From assembly GCA_945957365.1 (NCBI GenBank), contig CAMFKI010000006.1, positions 62,001 to 126,000 of the forward strand: a stretch of 64,000 nt of DNA, written 5' to 3'. The DNA is from an uncultured Alphaproteobacteria bacterium (GTDB taxonomy: Bacteria; Pseudomonadota; Alphaproteobacteria; Rhizobiales; Aestuariivirgaceae). The notes below the pieces were generated by a model. That model searched no databases. It saw nothing but the letters and a program-made list of their open reading frames with translations, and had not been told where the DNA came from. Made by a program: the position numbers and the translations under genes. The stretch's first letter is position 1. Every line of letters starts with the position of its first letter. Below, piece after piece: positions 6,752-16,628 of this stretch.

Positions 6752-7732
6752 CTAGATGTCGAGGCCGCGCAGGAGCTCGAAGGAGCGGAACTTCGCCTGC
6801 TGGTCATAGATGGCGGAGGCGACGATCAGCTCGTCGATGCCGGTGCGCGCCACGAAGGCGCGGAGCTGGGACGCGACGGTGGCGGGCGCGCCGACGAAGG
6901 AACAGGTGAGCATGCGCGAGGCATGGTGCTTTTCCGCCGGCGTCCAGTAGCTTTCGATGTCGTCGATGGGCGGCTGCAGCAGGCCGCGCTCGTTGCGCAC
7001 CATGCCGACGAAGCGCATCTGCACCGAGGTGAAGAGGCGGCGCGCCTCCTCGTCGCTGTCGGCGAGGACGACGTTGGCCGCGGCCATGGCATAGGAGGTG
7101 GCGCTTTGCTGCGACGGTTCGAAACGCTCGCGGTAGACGGCCAGGGCCTGGTCAAGCGCATCGGGCGCGAAATGAGAGGCGAAGGCATAGGGCAGTCCGA
7201 GGACGGCGGCGAGCTGCGCGCCATAGAGGCTGGAGCCGAGGATCCACAGCGGCACCTCGGTGCCCGCGCCCGGTATGGCGCGAATGGCCTGGCCCGGGGC
7301 AGCGGGCGCGAGGAAGGCCTGGAGTTCGAGGATGTCGTCCGGAAAGCTGTCAGCTGCCGTGGCATCCCGGCGCAGGGCCCGCAGCGTGGCGCGGTCGGTG
7401 CCGGGCGCCCGGCCGAGACCGAGGTCGATGCGTCCGGGATAAAGCGAGGCGAGGGTTCCGAACTGCTCGGCGATCACCAGCGGCGAATGGTTGGGCAGCA
7501 TGATGCCGCCGGAGCCGACCCTGATGCTCGCCGTCTGGTTGGCGAGGTGGCCGATCACCACCGCGGTGGCGGCGCTGGCGATGCCTTCCATGTTGTGGTG
7601 CTCGGCGACCCAGAAGCGGGTGTAGCCCAGCGCCTCGACGTGGCGGGCCAGTGCAGCGCTCTCGTGCAGCGCCTCGCGCGGCGTGAGCCCCTGCCGGACC
7701 GGCACGAGATCGAGGACGGAAAGCGCCGTCAT
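6752..7732 (-). CDS. LLM-class flavin-dependent oxidoreductase (YhbW/MsnO8-like)
   Basis: This protein of about 326 residues has the bacterial luciferase-like TIM barrel: [15 protein letters not shown], an [20 protein letters not shown] segment, then [15 protein letters not shown] and a C-terminal [11 protein letters not shown]. The pattern matches the group 1 luciferase family oxidoreductases, which use FMNH2 or F420H2-like flavins; the substrate cannot be inferred. It starts four bases past the stop of the UDP-glucuronate decarboxylase gene (ATG at 7732, with a GTG directly before it), so it is probably the last gene of that transcript. Confidence 0.85.
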   Translation of the reverse strand: MTALSVLDLVPVRQGLTPREALHESAALARHVEALGYTRFWVAEHHNMEGIASAATAVVIGHLANQTASIRVGSGGIMLPNHSPLVIAEQFGTLASLYPGRIDLGLGRAPGTDRATLRALRRDATAADSFPDDILELQAFLAPAAPGQAIRAIPGAGTEVPLWILGSSLYGAQLAAVLGLPYAFASHFAPDALDQALAVYRERFEPSQQSATSYAMAAANVVLADSDEEARRLFTSVQMRFVGMVRNERGLLQPPIDDIESYWTPAEKHHASRMLTCSFVGAPATVASQLRAFVARTGIDELIVASAIYDQQAKFRSFELLRGLDI

Positions 7733-7736
7733 CACC

Positions 7737-8690
7737 TCAGCCCAGCTGCCGGAAATAATCGATGGTGCGCTTCAGGCCCTCGGCCAGCGCCACCTGCGGC
7801 TGCCAGCCGAGCTCATCGCGGGCGAGCGTGATATCGGGCTTGCGCTGGCGCGGATCGTCCTGCGGCAGGGGAAGGTGGACGACTTTCGAACGCGAGCCGG
7901 TGAGCCTCAGCACCTGTTCGGCGAGTTCGATCATGGTGAATTCGCCCGGGTTGCCGAGATTGACCGGGCCGGTGACCTCGGCGGGAGACTCCATGAGGCG
8001 CAGGAAGCCTTCCACCAGATCGTCGGCATAGCAGAAGGAGCGCGTCTGCGTGCCGTCGCCATAGATGGTGAGGTCGTCACCGCCCAGCGCCTGGGTGATG
8101 AAGTTGGAGACGACGCGACCGTCCTTCGGGTGCATGCGCGGGCCATAGGTGTTGAAGATGCGCGCCACCTTGATCTCGACGCCGTGCTGGCGGTGATAGT
8201 CGAAGAACAGGGTTTCGGCACAGCGCTTGCCCTCGTCGTAGCAGGAGCGCGTGCCGATCGGGTTGACGTGGCCCCAGTAGTCCTCGCGCTGCGGATGGAC
8301 CTCCGGATCGCCATAGACCTCGCTGGTGGAGGCCTGGAAGATGCGGCAGTGCAAGCGCTTGGCGAGGCCCAGCATGTTCATGGCGCCCATCACCGAGGTC
8401 TTGGTCGTGAGCACGGGATTATACTGGTAATGCACCGGCGAGGCCGGGCAGGCGAGATTGTAGATCTCGTCGACCTCGACCTTGAGCGGGTTGCACACGT
8501 CATGGCGCAGGAATTCGAAGCGCGGATGGTTGTGCAGGTGCTCGAAGTTTCGCTTGGAGCCGGTGAACAGGTTGTCGGCGCAGATGACGTCGTGGCCCTG
8601 CTCGATCAGCCGGTCGATCAGATGCGACCCGAGGAACCCCGCGCCGCCCGTGACCAGGATGCGCTTGCGGCTTTCATAAACCCGCGCCAT
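7737..8690 (-). CDS. UDP-glucuronate decarboxylase (UDP-xylose synthase)
   Basis: This 317-residue extended short-chain dehydrogenase has an N-terminal NAD-binding GGAGFLGSH, then [21 protein letters not shown], the catalytic YDEGKR (Tyr-x-x-x-Lys) and [10 protein letters not shown], all hallmarks of the UXS clade. It converts UDP-glucuronate to UDP-xylose through a 4-keto intermediate. The UDP-glucose 6-dehydrogenase gene lies six bases upstream, so substrate is made by the preceding enzyme. The product would feed xylose-containing polysaccharide or lipid modification; no glycosyltransferase is visible nearby. Confidence 0.92.
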   Translation of the reverse strand: MARVYESRKRILVTGGAGFLGSHLIDRLIEQGHDVICADNLFTGSKRNFEHLHNHPRFEFLRHDVCNPLKVEVDEIYNLACPASPVHYQYNPVLTTKTSVMGAMNMLGLAKRLHCRIFQASTSEVYGDPEVHPQREDYWGHVNPIGTRSCYDEGKRCAETLFFDYHRQHGVEIKVARIFNTYGPRMHPKDGRVVSNFITQALGGDDLTIYGDGTQTRSFCYADDLVEGFLRLMESPAEVTGPVNLGNPGEFTMIELAEQVLRLTGSRSKVVHLPLPQDDPRQRKPDITLARDELGWQPQVALAEGLKRTIDYFRQLG

Positions 8691-8696
8691 GTCCGA

Positions 8697-10061
8697 TCAC
8701 ACCGCGCCCGACTTGAACGGAATGACATCGGCCCTGGGGCCGCCCGCCGGCGGCAGGCTGGGCCTGCCGACCGAATGATAGGCCATGCCGGAGGCCCTGG
8801 CGTCGCCGAGGGAGAACAGGTTGCGGAAATCGATCAGCACCGGCTGGCGCATGTCGCGCGCCATGCGCTTCAGGTCGAGGCCGCGGAACACGTTCCATTC
8901 GGTGAGGATGACGACCGCATCCGCACCGATGGCGGCGGAATAGGCATCGGCACACCACTGCACCGATTCGAAGGCCTGGCGGCCATTGTCCATCGCCACC
9001 GGATCGAAGGCCGCGACCGAGGCGCCGCGCTTCTGCAGCTCGGGAAGGACGGTCAGGGCCGCGGCATCGCGGATGTCGTCGGTCTCGGCCTTGAAGGCGA
9101 TGCCGAGCAGCGCGATGCGCTTGCCGGCCAGCGTTCCGCCCACCGCCTGCTGGATGCGGTCGGCGAGCGACACCTTGCGCGCCTCGTTGGCGGCGACTAC
9201 GTTCTCGACGATGCTGAAGGGATGTCCGTGCTGGCGCGCGGTGTGGACGAGGGCGCGCGTGTCCTTCGGGAAGCACGAGCCGCCGAAGCCGGGACCGGGC
9301 GACAGGAACTGCAGGCCGATGCGCTTGTCGAGGCCCATGCCGCGCGCCACGTGCTCGATGTCGGCGCCCACCTTCTCGCACAGATCGGCGAGCTGGTTGA
9401 CGAAGGCGATGCGGGTGGCGAGGAAGGTGTTGGCGGCATACTTGATGATCTCGGCCGCCTCGCAGGAGGTGACCAGCAGCGGCACGTTCTTGGTGGTGAG
9501 AGGCCGGTAGAGCTGGCTCAGCACCTTTTCGGCGCGTTCGGAACTCACGCCCACGACGACGCGGTCGGGCCGCAGGAAGTCCTCGACCGCCGAGCCCTCG
9601 CGCATGAATTCGGGGTTCGAAGCGACCTCGAAGTCACCGTCGGGACGGGCCCTGGAAATGATCTCGCGCAGCTTCGCTGCGGTTCCGACCGGCACCGTGG
9701 ACTTGGTGACGATGACGGTGAAGCCGTTCATGGCGCGGGCGATCTCCTCGCCGGCGGCGTAGACATAGGAAAGGTCGGCCGCATCCTCGCCCTCGCGGGT
9801 GGGCGTGCCGACGGCGATCAGCACCACGTCGGCCTGGGCCACGGCATCCGCGAGCCGGTCGGTGAAGGTGAGGCGGCCAGCGGCGCGGTTCGAGGCGACG
9901 ATCGGCTCCAGCCCCTGCTCGTAGATCGGAATGCGGCCGCTCTCCAGAAGGGCGAGCTTGCGCGGATCGCGATCCACGCAGGTCACTTCGTAGCCGAAGT
10001 CGGAGAAGCAGGCGGCCGATACCAGCCCTACGTAACCAGCACCGATGACCGTGATTTTCAT
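8697..10061 (-). CDS. ugd: UDP-glucose 6-dehydrogenase
   Basis: This 454-residue protein starts MKITVIGAGYVGLV, the Rossmann NAD site. It contains the catalytic-cysteine motif FGGSCFPKD and a C-terminal UDP-binding domain with LLGIAFKAETDDIRDA. It oxidises UDP-glucose to UDP-glucuronate with two NAD+. The ATG at 10061 is chosen because it begins the Rossmann strand and has AAGGA about nine bases upstream; an in-frame ATG 33 bases earlier would add residues not found in the family. First gene of the ugd-uxs-LLM operon. Confidence 0.95.
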   Translation of the reverse strand: MKITVIGAGYVGLVSAACFSDFGYEVTCVDRDPRKLALLESGRIPIYEQGLEPIVASNRAAGRLTFTDRLADAVAQADVVLIAVGTPTREGEDAADLSYVYAAGEEIARAMNGFTVIVTKSTVPVGTAAKLREIISRARPDGDFEVASNPEFMREGSAVEDFLRPDRVVVGVSSERAEKVLSQLYRPLTTKNVPLLVTSCEAAEIIKYAANTFLATRIAFVNQLADLCEKVGADIEHVARGMGLDKRIGLQFLSPGPGFGGSCFPKDTRALVHTARQHGHPFSIVENVVAANEARKVSLADRIQQAVGGTLAGKRIALLGIAFKAETDDIRDAAALTVLPELQKRGASVAAFDPVAMDNGRQAFESVQWCADAYSAAIGADAVVILTEWNVFRGLDLKRMARDMRQPVLIDFRNLFSLGDARASGMAYHSVGRPSLPPAGGPRADVIPFKSGAV

Positions 10062-10135
10062 GCCAAGTGTCCTTGCCGAAAGCTGCGGAAACAAACCTCA
10101 ATCAAAGGGCTGTTTAGACGGTTCCCGGCAGTGAG

Positions 10136-10160
10136 GGAACAGAGTTTGCACGGCAGGGTT
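10136..10160 (+). promoter_or_regulatory. Candidate EcfG-type promoter upstream of nepR
   Basis: GGAAC (10136-10140), 16 bases, then GGTT (10157-10160): one mismatch from the EcfG consensus GGAAC-N16/17-CGTT. It lies about 180 bases before nepR and would give the autoregulation usual for nepR-ecfG operons. Confidence 0.4.
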
Positions 10161-10341
10161 TACGGCGCTGCCGAAGGTTAAATATGGAGCACATGGCTAA
10201 ACCCGAGGGCGTGGACGGCACGAAGGTGTTTACCACAATTCGGTACCGGCCCGAAAATGCAGGTCTCGCCGGAACCAAGTTTCGAAATTCCCCTTTCACT
10301 CCCGACACGTTGCAAGGACACGGGCAGAACTGCCCAGAGAC

Positions 10342-10572
10342 ATGAACAGTACCGGAGAACTTTCCATGGCCCCGTTCCGCAAGGAGGGGCGGGGCAATCA
10401 GGGGCAGGAAATGCTGCGACCCCGCCCCGCTCTCACCGAAATGATCGCCCGCCGGCTAAAGCTGCATTACGAGGAAGCTCAGGCGCAGCCCCTGCCCGCA
10501 CGGCTCGACGAACTGCTGAAGCAACTGGATCGCCCCGGCGACGCGGAGACTGCACCGGCGCGGCGGTCGTGA
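10342..10572 (+). CDS. nepR: NepR anti-sigma factor
   Basis: This 76-residue protein carries the NepR signature in its second half: IARRLKLHYEEAQAQPLPAR followed by LDELLKQLD, the two helices that hold EcfG. In the general stress response NepR sequesters EcfG until phosphorylated PhyR binds NepR. It ends one base before ecfG, the canonical order. The ATG at 10366 has a better Shine-Dalgarno (GGAGA, eight bases) than the ATG at 10342, so the true protein may be eight residues shorter; this lies outside the conserved part. Confidence 0.9.
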   Translation: MNSTGELSMAPFRKEGRGNQGQEMLRPRPALTEMIARRLKLHYEEAQAQPLPARLDELLKQLDRPGDAETAPARRS

Positions 10573-10573
10573 C

Positions 10574-11158
10574 ATGGGCGAGCCCGTTCCGCCGGTGACC
10601 GACGAGCGCGCCCCGGCCGCGGGGCCTGACGCCGGCGGCGCGGCTTTCCGGCAGGAGCTTCTCGCCTCGATCCCGAAGCTGCGGGCCTTCGCACTGTCGC
10701 TCGCGTCGCATGCGGACTATGCCGACGACCTGGTGCAGGAAACGCTGATGAAGGCGTGGAACCACCAGGACAGCTTCCAGCAAGGCACCAACATCAAGGC
10801 CTGGCTGTTCACCATCCTGCGCAACGAATATTTCAGCCAGCTGCGAAAGCGCAAGCGCGAGGTGGAGGACGCCGACGGTGACTACGCGGCGGGCATGCTG
10901 ACGCCCGGCGGACAGGATGCCCAGCTCGACATGGCCGACCTGCGGCTGGCGCTGCAGCAGCTTCCCGCGGACCAGCGCGAGGCCGTGGTGCTGGTGGGGG
11001 CTTCCGGATTTTCCTATCAGGAAGTGGCGGAGATCTGCCGCGTGCCGGTGGGCACGGTGAAGAGCCGCGTCAACCGCGCGCGCAACAAGCTGGCGCTGCT
11101 GCTGGGCCATGCGGCACCCGCCGACGACGGGCGCAAGGATCCATCGGAACACAAGTGA
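10574..11158 (+). CDS. ecfG: EcfG-type RNA polymerase sigma factor of the general stress response
   Basis: This 194-residue two-domain ECF sigma factor has region 2 with DYADDLVQETLMKAWNH and IKAWLFTILRNEYFS, and region 4 with LPADQREAVVLVGASGFSY and VPVGTVKSRVNRAR. The wording of both regions and linkage to nepR place it in the EcfG group. It directs polymerase to GGAAC-N16/17-CGTT promoters; one overlaps its own 3' end (11146-11171) and another is at 15512-15536. No phyR is seen in the window. Confidence 0.93.
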   Translation: MGEPVPPVTDERAPAAGPDAGGAAFRQELLASIPKLRAFALSLASHADYADDLVQETLMKAWNHQDSFQQGTNIKAWLFTILRNEYFSQLRKRKREVEDADGDYAAGMLTPGGQDAQLDMADLRLALQQLPADQREAVVLVGASGFSYQEVAEICRVPVGTVKSRVNRARNKLALLLGHAAPADDGRKDPSEHK

Positions 11159-11171
11159 ACTCTGGTGCGTT
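11146..11171 (+). promoter_or_regulatory. EcfG-dependent promoter of the DUF3309/AI-2E operon
   Basis: GGAAC (11146-11150), exactly 17 bases, CGTT (11168-11171): a perfect consensus, inside the last codons of ecfG. Transcription would start about 25 bases before the DUF3309 start codon. Confidence 0.8.
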
Positions 11172-11202
11172 TGAGGCTGCCTTACCATAACAGGAGCCTT
11201 CC

Positions 11203-11361
11203 ATGACGCTTGGGACAATACTTCTCATCATTCTCATTCTGATCCTGATCGGCGCGCTGCCGAGCTGGGGTTACAGCCGCAGCTGGGGGTATGGTCCCTC
11301 CGGCATTCTCGGTTTCATCGTGGTCGTCATCCTCATCATGATGCTGATGGGACGCATTTGA
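11203..11361 (+). CDS. DUF3309 small membrane protein
   Basis: A 52-residue protein that starts MTLGTILLIILILI, continues GALPSWGYSRSWGYGPSG and closes with a second hydrophobic helix ending LMGRI. This two-helix hairpin with a Trp/Gly/Tyr turn is the DUF3309 pattern; function unknown. AGGAG lies seven bases before the ATG. It is the first gene after a perfect EcfG promoter, so it is probably stress-induced, and its stop overlaps the start of the AI-2E-family transporter. Confidence 0.88.
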   Translation: MTLGTILLIILILILIGALPSWGYSRSWGYGPSGILGFIVVVILIMMLMGRI

Positions 11362-12458
11362 CGGCCGAGCAGGCCCCACTCCTGCTCCAGATCAGGCGCA
11401 TCGCGGCGGGTCTTCTGATCATCGCCGCGATCGCCTTCGCCTCCTTCGCACGCGACTTCCTCGTGCCGGCGGTTTTTGCGTTCTTCATCGCCATCACGCT
11501 GCGACCGCTGGTGCGCGCCCTGTCGCGGCGGGGCATTCCCGCCTGGGCGACGACGGCGGGCATCGTGCTGATCGCAGTGCTGCTCGTCAGCCTTGCGGTC
11601 TTTGCCTTCGCGGGCGCCATATCGCAGTGGATCGCCGATGCGCCGCGGCTGCAGCAGGAGCTGATGCAGCGGCTGGCGAGCCTGCGCGGCACCTTCGAAG
11701 GCCTCATCCACATCTCGCATGCCCTGCAGGAGGCGGCAGCACCCGCCGCCGAGGGACCGCAGGAGGTCGTCGTCCGACAGCCCATGCTGCCCACCGTGTT
11801 CTCCGTCGTCGCGGGCTATCCGCTGAACGTGGTCGTGGTGGCGAGCGGCGCCATCATCATCGCGGTGTTCCTCATGGCGTCGGGCGATCTGTTCTACGAA
11901 AAGCTGATCCGCGTGCTGCCCAGCCTCGCCGACAAGAAGCAGGCGCTGCGCATCGCGCTCGACGTCGAACGCGAGGTGTCGGCCTATCTGCTGTCGATCA
12001 CGCTGATCAATGCGGGCCTCGCGATCTGCGTGGGCGGCGCGTTCTGGCTGATCGGCCTGCCGACGCCGCATCTCTGGGCGCTTCTGGCCTTCATCCTGAA
12101 TTTCATTCCCTATCTGGGTCCGATCACCGGACTGGCCTGTTCGGCACTGATCGGCATCGTGGCCTTCGACAGCTTCGGCCATGCCATTCTGGCGCCCCTG
12201 GCCTACGCCGCCCTCATCGGCATCGAGTCACAGGTCGTCACCCCCGCCGTGCTGAGCCGTCGGATGGAAATCAACGCCGTGATGATCCTGCTGTCGCTGG
12301 GCTTCTGGGCCTGGTGCTGGGGCATCGCGGGAATCGTGGTGGCCGTGCCCATCCTCGTCAGCTTCCGGGTGCTCTGCGCGCATGTCGAAGCACTCGCGCC
12401 ATTCGGCGAATTCCTGTCGCAGAAGCATGCCCCTGAGGACCACCCGGGGCCTGGCTAG
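11358..12458 (+). CDS. AI-2E family transporter
   Basis: This protein of about 366 residues has the PF01594 topology: two N-terminal helices, a long polar segment (about residues 95-145) and a cluster of C-terminal helices with LLAFILNFIPYLGPI and PLAYAALIGIESQVVTPAVL. Family members export AI-2, other small solutes or ions; the substrate here is unknown. The start appears to be TTG at 11358, overlapping the TGA of the DUF3309 gene, with GGGA five bases upstream. Its stop shares a CTAG palindrome with the convergent histidine kinase gene. Confidence 0.88.
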   Translation: MTAEQAPLLLQIRRIAAGLLIIAAIAFASFARDFLVPAVFAFFIAITLRPLVRALSRRGIPAWATTAGIVLIAVLLVSLAVFAFAGAISQWIADAPRLQQELMQRLASLRGTFEGLIHISHALQEAAAPAAEGPQEVVVRQPMLPTVFSVVAGYPLNVVVVASGAIIIAVFLMASGDLFYEKLIRVLPSLADKKQALRIALDVEREVSAYLLSITLINAGLAICVGGAFWLIGLPTPHLWALLAFILNFIPYLGPITGLACSALIGIVAFDSFGHAILAPLAYAALIGIESQVVTPAVLSRRMEINAVMILLSLGFWAWCWGIAGIVVAVPILVSFRVLCAHVEALAPFGEFLSQKHAPEDHPGPG

Positions 12459-14656
12459 CGCGCGAACTCGAGCTTGCAGACGAGGCCTTCCTTGAGGAAG
12501 CGCTGGGTGACCTTCTGGGCGCTGGAGGTGATGAGCAGCGTGCCGAAGCCGGTGAACTGCGGCTTCTTCTCGATCGGGGGACCGCCATGCTCGCGCCACA
12601 TCAGTGCCAGCTTGGTCTTGGTTGCGGTCCACACGATGTCGACATGGCCTTCCGGCACCGAGAGCGAACCGTATTTGGCGGCATTGGTGGCGAGTTCGTG
12701 CAGGACGAGGCCGAGCTGGGTGGCGACCTCGGCGCTCAGCACCACCTCGGGGCCCTTGAGCCGGAAGCGGTCCTCGTAGTCATGCACCATCGCCGCCACC
12801 TGATGGTGAATGATGGTGTCGAGCGGGGCGCCGCCCCAGTCGGCCTCGGTGAGCAGGCTGTGCGATGCCGCGAGGCTGCGGATGCGGCCCTCGAAAGCTT
12901 CGACGAAGCTGCGTGGCGTGGGGCTCGAACGCAGGGTCTGCCGGGCGACAGACTGCACCACGGCGAGGGTGTTCTTCACCCGGTGCGAGAGTTCGCGCAG
13001 CAGCATGGCCTGGCGCTTCTCCCAGTTCTTGCGCTCGGTGATGTCCTGGTCGATGCCGCGCGCCGCGATGGGCTTGCCATTGTCGTCCTTGATGACGTCG
13101 CCGGCCAGCGCCGTCCAGATCTCGGTGCCGTCGGGCCGGATGATGGGAAACTCCAGCGTGAAGGACCCGCCCTGCAGCATGGCGCGGGCGAATTCCTTGC
13201 GGGCGCGGGGCCGGTGCGCCGGCACGATGCGCTGGGCCAGCATCTCGCGCGAGGGCTGGCCCTTGGCGGGATCGAGGCCATAGAGCGTGAACATCTCGGG
13301 CGACCAGTGCAGCTCACGGCGCTTGAGATCGAAGTTCCAGGCCCCGGCGCGGGCGCTGCGCAGGGCGAGGCGCATGCGGGCCTCGTTCTCGGTCAGAAGC
13401 TCGGTCTGGCGGCGGCGCTCGGTGACGTCGCGGGCGATGGTCGAGGCGCCGACCACCATGCCCTGGGCATTGAGAATGGGCGAGACCGAGACCGCGACAT
13501 GGATGCGACGCCCCGAGCGGTGCAGGCGCACCTGCTCATGCGAGGGCACCGACTGGCCGATGCGGATGGTGTTGAGGATGTGGATTTCCTCGTGCTCGCC
13601 GTCCTGCGGGATGAGCTTCCAGATCGACTCGCCGATCATCTCCTCGGCGGTGTAGCCGAACAGGCGCTCCGCGCCCTTGTTCCAGCTGGTGATGACGCCG
13701 CGCAGCGTCTTGGCGATGATGGCTTCCTCGGAGGATTCGACGATGGCGGCGAGGCGCGCCGCCGCCTCCTCGGCCGCCTTGCGCTCGGTGATGTCGATCA
13801 TGACGCCATAGGATTCGAGCGGAACGCCGTCGATGCGGCGCACGATTTCGCCGCGCGACAGGATCCAGCGCGTCTTGGGGCCCGGCACGAGGAGCCGGAA
13901 CTCGATTTCCATGCGGTTGCCGGGCGTGCGGGCCTGGTCATGGGCGAGGCGCCACGCTTCGCGGTCATCGGGGTGGATGGCGTTTTCGAGTGCCATGGGC
14001 GTGCCGTCGAAATGGCGCCGGTCGATTTCGAGCAGCGCCAGGAGCTCGTCGGTGAAGGTGAAGCGGTCGGCGGCGACGTCGAAATGCCAGGCGGCCATGC
14101 GGGCCGCCTCGAAGACGACCGAGCGCAGGCGTGCGGCCTTGCGCAGTTCACGCTCGATGCTGATGCGCGCCGAGACATCGATGATGGCGCCGCGGATGCC
14201 GGTGAGGCGGCCTTCGGCATCGAATTCGCCAGCGCCCCGGTCGAGCGCCCAGAACTGCTTTCCGGTCTTGGCGTTCTCGACCCGGTATTCGATCTCGAAG
14301 CCGGGCTGCGCGGGCGTGAGCGAACGCCGGGCGACGTCATACTGCGCGCGGTCCTCGGGAAAGATGACCATCGACCATGAGGCCGAGGGGCCCGCCGAGG
14401 GAACGCCGAGGATCTCCGTACAATTGTCGGACCGGAGCATGAACCCCGTGGCGCAGTCGATCGAATAGAACACGATCCGCGCCACACTCAGGGCCTGCAG
14501 GGCCCAGCTCGCTTCGCCCTGCATGCAATCACCGTCCTTGGGGCTTGCCGCCCGGTTGTTCTGCCGCTCAAACATCAATGCTGCCGAAGGCCAACGGGAC
14601 TCACGCATACGCAACATACCTTCGAGATCACCCGCTCCGGACGACCTCCCTTTCAT
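12455..14656 (-). CDS. Four-PAS HWE-family sensor histidine kinase
   Basis: A soluble kinase of about 733 residues. Four PAS/PAC units span roughly residues 50-165, 175-290, 300-415 and 425-542; three end in a D(I/V)TERK/R-like PAC motif. The kinase core follows: phospho-acceptor LRELSHRVKNTLAVVQS (His558), N-box LGLVLHELATNAAKYG and WREHGGP, the Trp-x-Glu that names the HWE group. No transmembrane segment is seen, so ligands or redox/light cofactors are sensed in the cytoplasm. The ATG at 14656 is chosen because GGAG lies seven bases upstream. HWE kinases commonly feed PhyR in the general stress response; proximity to nepR-ecfG supports this, but the target is inferred. Confidence 0.9.
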   Translation of the reverse strand: MKGRSSGAGDLEGMLRMRESRWPSAALMFERQNNRAASPKDGDCMQGEASWALQALSVARIVFYSIDCATGFMLRSDNCTEILGVPSAGPSASWSMVIFPEDRAQYDVARRSLTPAQPGFEIEYRVENAKTGKQFWALDRGAGEFDAEGRLTGIRGAIIDVSARISIERELRKAARLRSVVFEAARMAAWHFDVAADRFTFTDELLALLEIDRRHFDGTPMALENAIHPDDREAWRLAHDQARTPGNRMEIEFRLLVPGPKTRWILSRGEIVRRIDGVPLESYGVMIDITERKAAEEAAARLAAIVESSEEAIIAKTLRGVITSWNKGAERLFGYTAEEMIGESIWKLIPQDGEHEEIHILNTIRIGQSVPSHEQVRLHRSGRRIHVAVSVSPILNAQGMVVGASTIARDVTERRRQTELLTENEARMRLALRSARAGAWNFDLKRRELHWSPEMFTLYGLDPAKGQPSREMLAQRIVPAHRPRARKEFARAMLQGGSFTLEFPIIRPDGTEIWTALAGDVIKDDNGKPIAARGIDQDITERKNWEKRQAMLLRELSHRVKNTLAVVQSVARQTLRSSPTPRSFVEAFEGRIRSLAASHSLLTEADWGGAPLDTIIHHQVAAMVHDYEDRFRLKGPEVVLSAEVATQLGLVLHELATNAAKYGSLSVPEGHVDIVWTATKTKLALMWREHGGPPIEKKPQFTGFGTLLITSSAQKVTQRFLKEGLVCKLEFAR

Positions 14657-14798
14657 GCAACGCTCCACGGTCCGTCATGGATGACCATGCGACGTCGAAA
14701 GGCGCCCCTGCGGAGCGCACCATGCTGGGCGGGAATACCCCTCGACTGCCGAAAGCCGGCGTGGCCTGTTCCGGTTTCAGCACCTGATCAAACGTGGA

Positions 14799-14823
14799 GC
14801 GGGGCGGTTTGTTCCCGCCCCGC
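14799..14823 (-). terminator. Stem-loop after the small EcfG operon
   Basis: GCGGGGCGG (14799-14807) pairs perfectly with CCGCCCCGC (14815-14823) around a seven-base loop, just past the stop codon at 14830 of the minus-strand operon. Only a short T run follows, so termination may be partial. Confidence 0.5.
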
Positions 14824-14829
14824 CCGACG

Positions 14830-14997
14830 TCACAGTCCGCGGGCGTAGGCGACGAGGATCACCAGGAAGGCGACGATCACCCCACCCAACCCGAAGATGA
14901 GCACGTAGATGTTGTATCCTCGGCCCGCCTGGCGGGCTTCCGTCGTGGTGAGTTCGATCTCCTTGTGCTCCTCGTCCGAACCCGGCCGGATCCGCAT
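14830..14997 (-). CDS. Small single-pass membrane protein
   Basis: A 55-residue protein with an acidic N-terminal half (MRIRPGSDEEHKEIEL) and one hydrophobic helix near the C-terminus (IYVLIFGLGGVIVAFLVILV). Its ATG shares a base with the TGA of the preceding gene (TGATG), so the two are translationally coupled. It is the second gene of an operon behind a perfect EcfG promoter. Family not recognised; a stress-related membrane role is inferred from promoter context only. Confidence 0.7.
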   Translation of the reverse strand: MRIRPGSDEEHKEIELTTTEARQAGRGYNIYVLIFGLGGVIVAFLVILVAYARGL

Positions 14998-15452
14998 CAG
15001 CGGGCCGGGGTCAGCGCATCGCGGCGACGGCTGGCGCGCACGGGCTCATGGCGATGGGCCGGATCGGCGATCGCCGGCAGCTGCAGCACGCGGGCACGCT
15101 GGCCCTCCTGGAGCAGCGACAGCTTGATGACGCGGCCATCCGCCAGCTCGATGGCATCATGATGCGTATGGGGGTTGTCGAGATCGACCTGGCGGAAGCG
15201 GGCGAGCGTCGCCTCCGTCATGTCGCGGCCCATGCGAGCCCTGACATAGTTGACGATGGAGCCCCACAATCCGTTGTAACGGACCGGTTCGGCGAAGGCC
15301 AATTCGGTGCCGGGCAGCAGGCAGACGGCGACGCCCGCCTCGTTCTCCGCACAGAAACCCCGGGTCGGGGTCATCGGAAAGCTGCTCGTCACCAGCCTGT
15401 CACCCACTTCCGCGGCACGGCTGATCTGATTTTCAAGGCTGTAGTCGCACAT
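14997..15452 (-). CDS. Conserved hypothetical protein, MCDYS type
   Basis: This 151-residue protein opens MCDYSLENQISRAAEVGDRL, a beginning I associate with uncharacterised alphaproteobacterial proteins, followed by TRGFCAENEAGVAVCLLPGT and a basic tail. Cys2, with two other cysteines near residues 34 and 44, could be functional, but no known motif is evident. No signal peptide. A perfect EcfG promoter lies about 60 bases upstream, so it is likely part of the general stress response. Confidence 0.72.
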   Translation of the reverse strand: MCDYSLENQISRAAEVGDRLVTSSFPMTPTRGFCAENEAGVAVCLLPGTELAFAEPVRYNGLWGSIVNYVRARMGRDMTEATLARFRQVDLDNPHTHHDAIELADGRVIKLSLLQEGQRARVLQLPAIADPAHRHEPVRASRRRDALTPAR

Positions 15453-15511
15453 CGCAACACCTCTGAGCGTTAAGAGCCGTCCGGTCCCGAACCCTTCGTT
15501 CGTTCGGCATG

Positions 15512-15536
15512 AACGTCACGCGACGATCTTGGTTCC
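15512..15536 (-). promoter_or_regulatory. EcfG-dependent promoter of the MCDYS operon
   Basis: On the minus strand GGAAC (15536-15532), exactly 16 bases, CGTT (15515-15512): a perfect EcfG consensus. It lies between the stop of the ABC ATPase gene (15554) and the start at 15452, separating this operon from the sugar transporter. Confidence 0.8.
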
Positions 15537-15553
15537 TGTTGCGACGGCGACAC

Positions 15554-16621
<1,068 letters not shown>

Positions 16622-16628
16622 GGGCGCC

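Noticed and set aside
7683..10181. 832-codon plus-strand open frame across ugd and UXS
   Set aside because: Antisense of two strongly conserved enzymes; no recognisable motif.
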